This document shows, one piece after another, positions 7,722-8,324 of a stretch of 8,324 nucleotides of DNA (position 1 is its first letter; every line of letters starts with the position of its first letter). Location: assembly GCA_012799315.1 (NCBI GenBank), contig JAAZLM010000092.1:1-8324 (forward strand). Direction: 5' to 3'. The notes under the pieces are model-generated. The model was not told the origin of the DNA. It saw nothing but the letters and a program-made list of their open reading frames with translations, and did not search any database. The translations under genes and the position numbers were made by a program. This stretch comes from Clostridiales bacterium. GTDB taxonomy: Bacteria > Bacillota > Clostridia > Oscillospirales > Ruminococcaceae.

Positions 7722-7779
7722 GCACCTCAAAATCCTTGATATTAGTTTTGTTTAATTCTTTCATCACTAAACCTATTAG

Positions 7780-7818
7780 TATTGAACAAAGTGTGCTATA
7801 ATAAAATCATATTGAACA
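7780..7818 (+). repeat. 9-base direct repeat TATTGAACA flanking the -10 element
   Basis: TATTGAACA occurs at 7780-7788 and again at 7810-7818, exactly 30 bases apart, about three turns of B-form DNA. One copy lies upstream of the -10 element and the other at or just after the expected transcription start. This arrangement would suit a regulator binding one face of the DNA, but the region is AT-rich and no known operator is recognised. Confidence 0.45.
7794..7802 (+). promoter_or_regulatory. Extended -10 promoter of the XTP/dITP pyrophosphatase gene
   Basis: TGCTATAAT is a perfect extended -10 element (TGN followed by TATAAT) for the housekeeping sigma factor. No good -35 lies 16-18 bases upstream (TATTAG at 7774-7779 is poor), which is tolerated when the TG extension is present. 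The expected start is near 7808-7810, leaving a leader of about 29 bases. It is the clearest promoter-like sequence in the window and suggests the gene is expressed separately from the smc-ftsY operon. Confidence 0.65.
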
Positions 7819-7837
7819 GGTGGGGGAGCGAAGGATA

Positions 7838-8324
7838 ATGAAATTGATAGCTGCATCTAATAATAAAGGTAAGATTAAAGAGTTAAAGCAGATTCTATCG
7901 CCATTTGGGTACGAAGTAATCTCACAAAGTGAGGCGGGTATCGATATTGACGTAGAGGAAACAGGCAAAAGCTTTGAAGAAAATGCCGCATTAAAGGCAA
8001 GGGCGATCAGTAAAATAACGGGGCTTCCCACTATTGCAGATGATAGCGGGCTATCGGTGGATTACTTAGATGGTGCGCCCGGCATTTTTTCCGCTAGATT
8101 TGCTGGTGAGAATGCAACCGATAAAGAGAATAACGATAAATTGCTAAAAATGTTATCAGATGTGCCAATATCAAAAAGAGACGCTAAATTCATATGCGCA
8201 ATATGTTTCATATCTGAAGATGGTGAGAACATTAGCGTGCAGGGGCAATGTAGCGGTGAAATAGGATTTTCCCCCGTTGGCAAATTTGGATTCGGTTATG
8301 ACCCTATTTTCATGGTAGGAGATA
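7838..8324 (+). CDS. rdgB: XTP/dITP pyrophosphatase (RdgB/HAM1 family), N-terminal part, cut by window end
   Basis: The family hydrolyses XTP, dITP and ITP to the monophosphate and pyrophosphate, removing deaminated purine nucleotides before they enter DNA or RNA. The frame gives 162 residues of a protein usually about 195-205 long; the C-terminus lies beyond base 8324. The phosphate-binding start ASNNKGKIKEL is at residues 6-16, followed by EETGKSFEENAALKA. The catalytic segment ADDSGLSVDYLDGAPG has D68 and D69 in place. SARFAG follows, and GFGYDPIF lies near the cut end. The ATG at 7838 follows a purine-rich stretch: AGGTGGGGG at 7818-7826 is a plausible Shine-Dalgarno with about 11 bases spacing, and AAGGA at 7831-7835 is closer but with only two bases spacing. 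It is separated from ftsY by 124 bases and preceded by its own probable promoter. Confidence 0.95.
   Translation, partial: MKLIAASNNKGKIKELKQILSPFGYEVISQSEAGIDIDVEETGKSFEENAALKARAISKITGLPTIADDSGLSVDYLDGAPGIFSARFAGENATDKENNDKLLKMLSDVPISKRDAKFICAICFISEDGENISVQGQCSGEIGFSPVGKFGFGYDPIFMVGD

Noticed and set aside
6771..7730. A 319-codon open frame on the minus strand opposite ftsY
   Set aside because: It lies fully antisense to a clear ftsY with all GTPase motifs, its translation is rich in Ser, Ile and Phe without recognisable domains, and such frames arise from codon bias. No promoter or Shine-Dalgarno supports it.
7766..7780. ACTAA/TTAGT inverted repeat before the pyrophosphatase promoter
   Set aside because: Five pairs of mostly A-T in an AT-rich gap are weak and likely coincidental; no T-run follows, so it is not a terminator.
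7782..7802. TTGAAC (7782-7787) as the -35 of the pyrophosphatase promoter
   Set aside because: Only nine bases separate it from TATAAT, far too short for sigma-70-type recognition. It is better treated as part of the direct repeat.
1..8324. A search for a novel defence, mobile or biosynthetic system
   Set aside because: Every reading frame of substance belongs to a known housekeeping family. There are no transposases, integrases, CRISPR-like repeats, tRNA genes or sharp composition changes.

Overview
This window is a stretch of a low-GC (about 40% by eye) Gram-positive chromosome, most likely an anaerobic clostridial Firmicute. The evidence is the folate/FAD-dependent TrmFO, the PlsX route to phospholipid, an SMC of Bacillus type and length, an FtsY with no acidic domain, strong purine-rich Shine-Dalgarno sites, and the clostridial order rnc / Elp3-like radical SAM / smc / ftsY. 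The exact family cannot be settled from this sequence; an origin near the Eubacterium/Mogibacterium group is only a guess.

Layout, all on the plus strand: the 3' part of trmFO (1-507); plsX (491-1498, overlapping trmFO by 17 bases); rnc (1538-2218); an Elp3-like radical SAM gene (2208-3206, overlapping rnc by 11 bases); smc (3211-6774); ftsY (6808-7713); a 124-base gap with a likely promoter; and the 5' part of an XTP/dITP pyrophosphatase gene (7838 to the window end). The first six genes overlap or lie within 40 bases of each other and look like one operon. smc and ftsY both start with TTG. The last gene probably has its own promoter, because an extended -10 element sits just before it. No convincing intrinsic terminator follows ftsY.

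The operon joins tRNA methylation (TrmFO), entry into phospholipid synthesis (PlsX), RNA processing (RNase III), a radical SAM enzyme of unknown substrate, chromosome organisation (SMC) and membrane-protein targeting (FtsY). All are housekeeping functions and all the reading frames look intact. acpP, often found between plsX and rnc in related bacteria, is absent here.

I found no mobile element, CRISPR array, RNA gene or defence cassette, and no evidence of an undescribed multi-gene system. The strongest unexplained signal is a long, nearly perfect inverted repeat inside the rnc coding sequence (1714-1754). Its transcript would form an 18-base-pair hairpin, a plausible substrate for the RNase III that the same mRNA encodes. 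A second, weaker signal is a 9-base direct repeat, spaced 30 bases, flanking the -10 element of the last gene.
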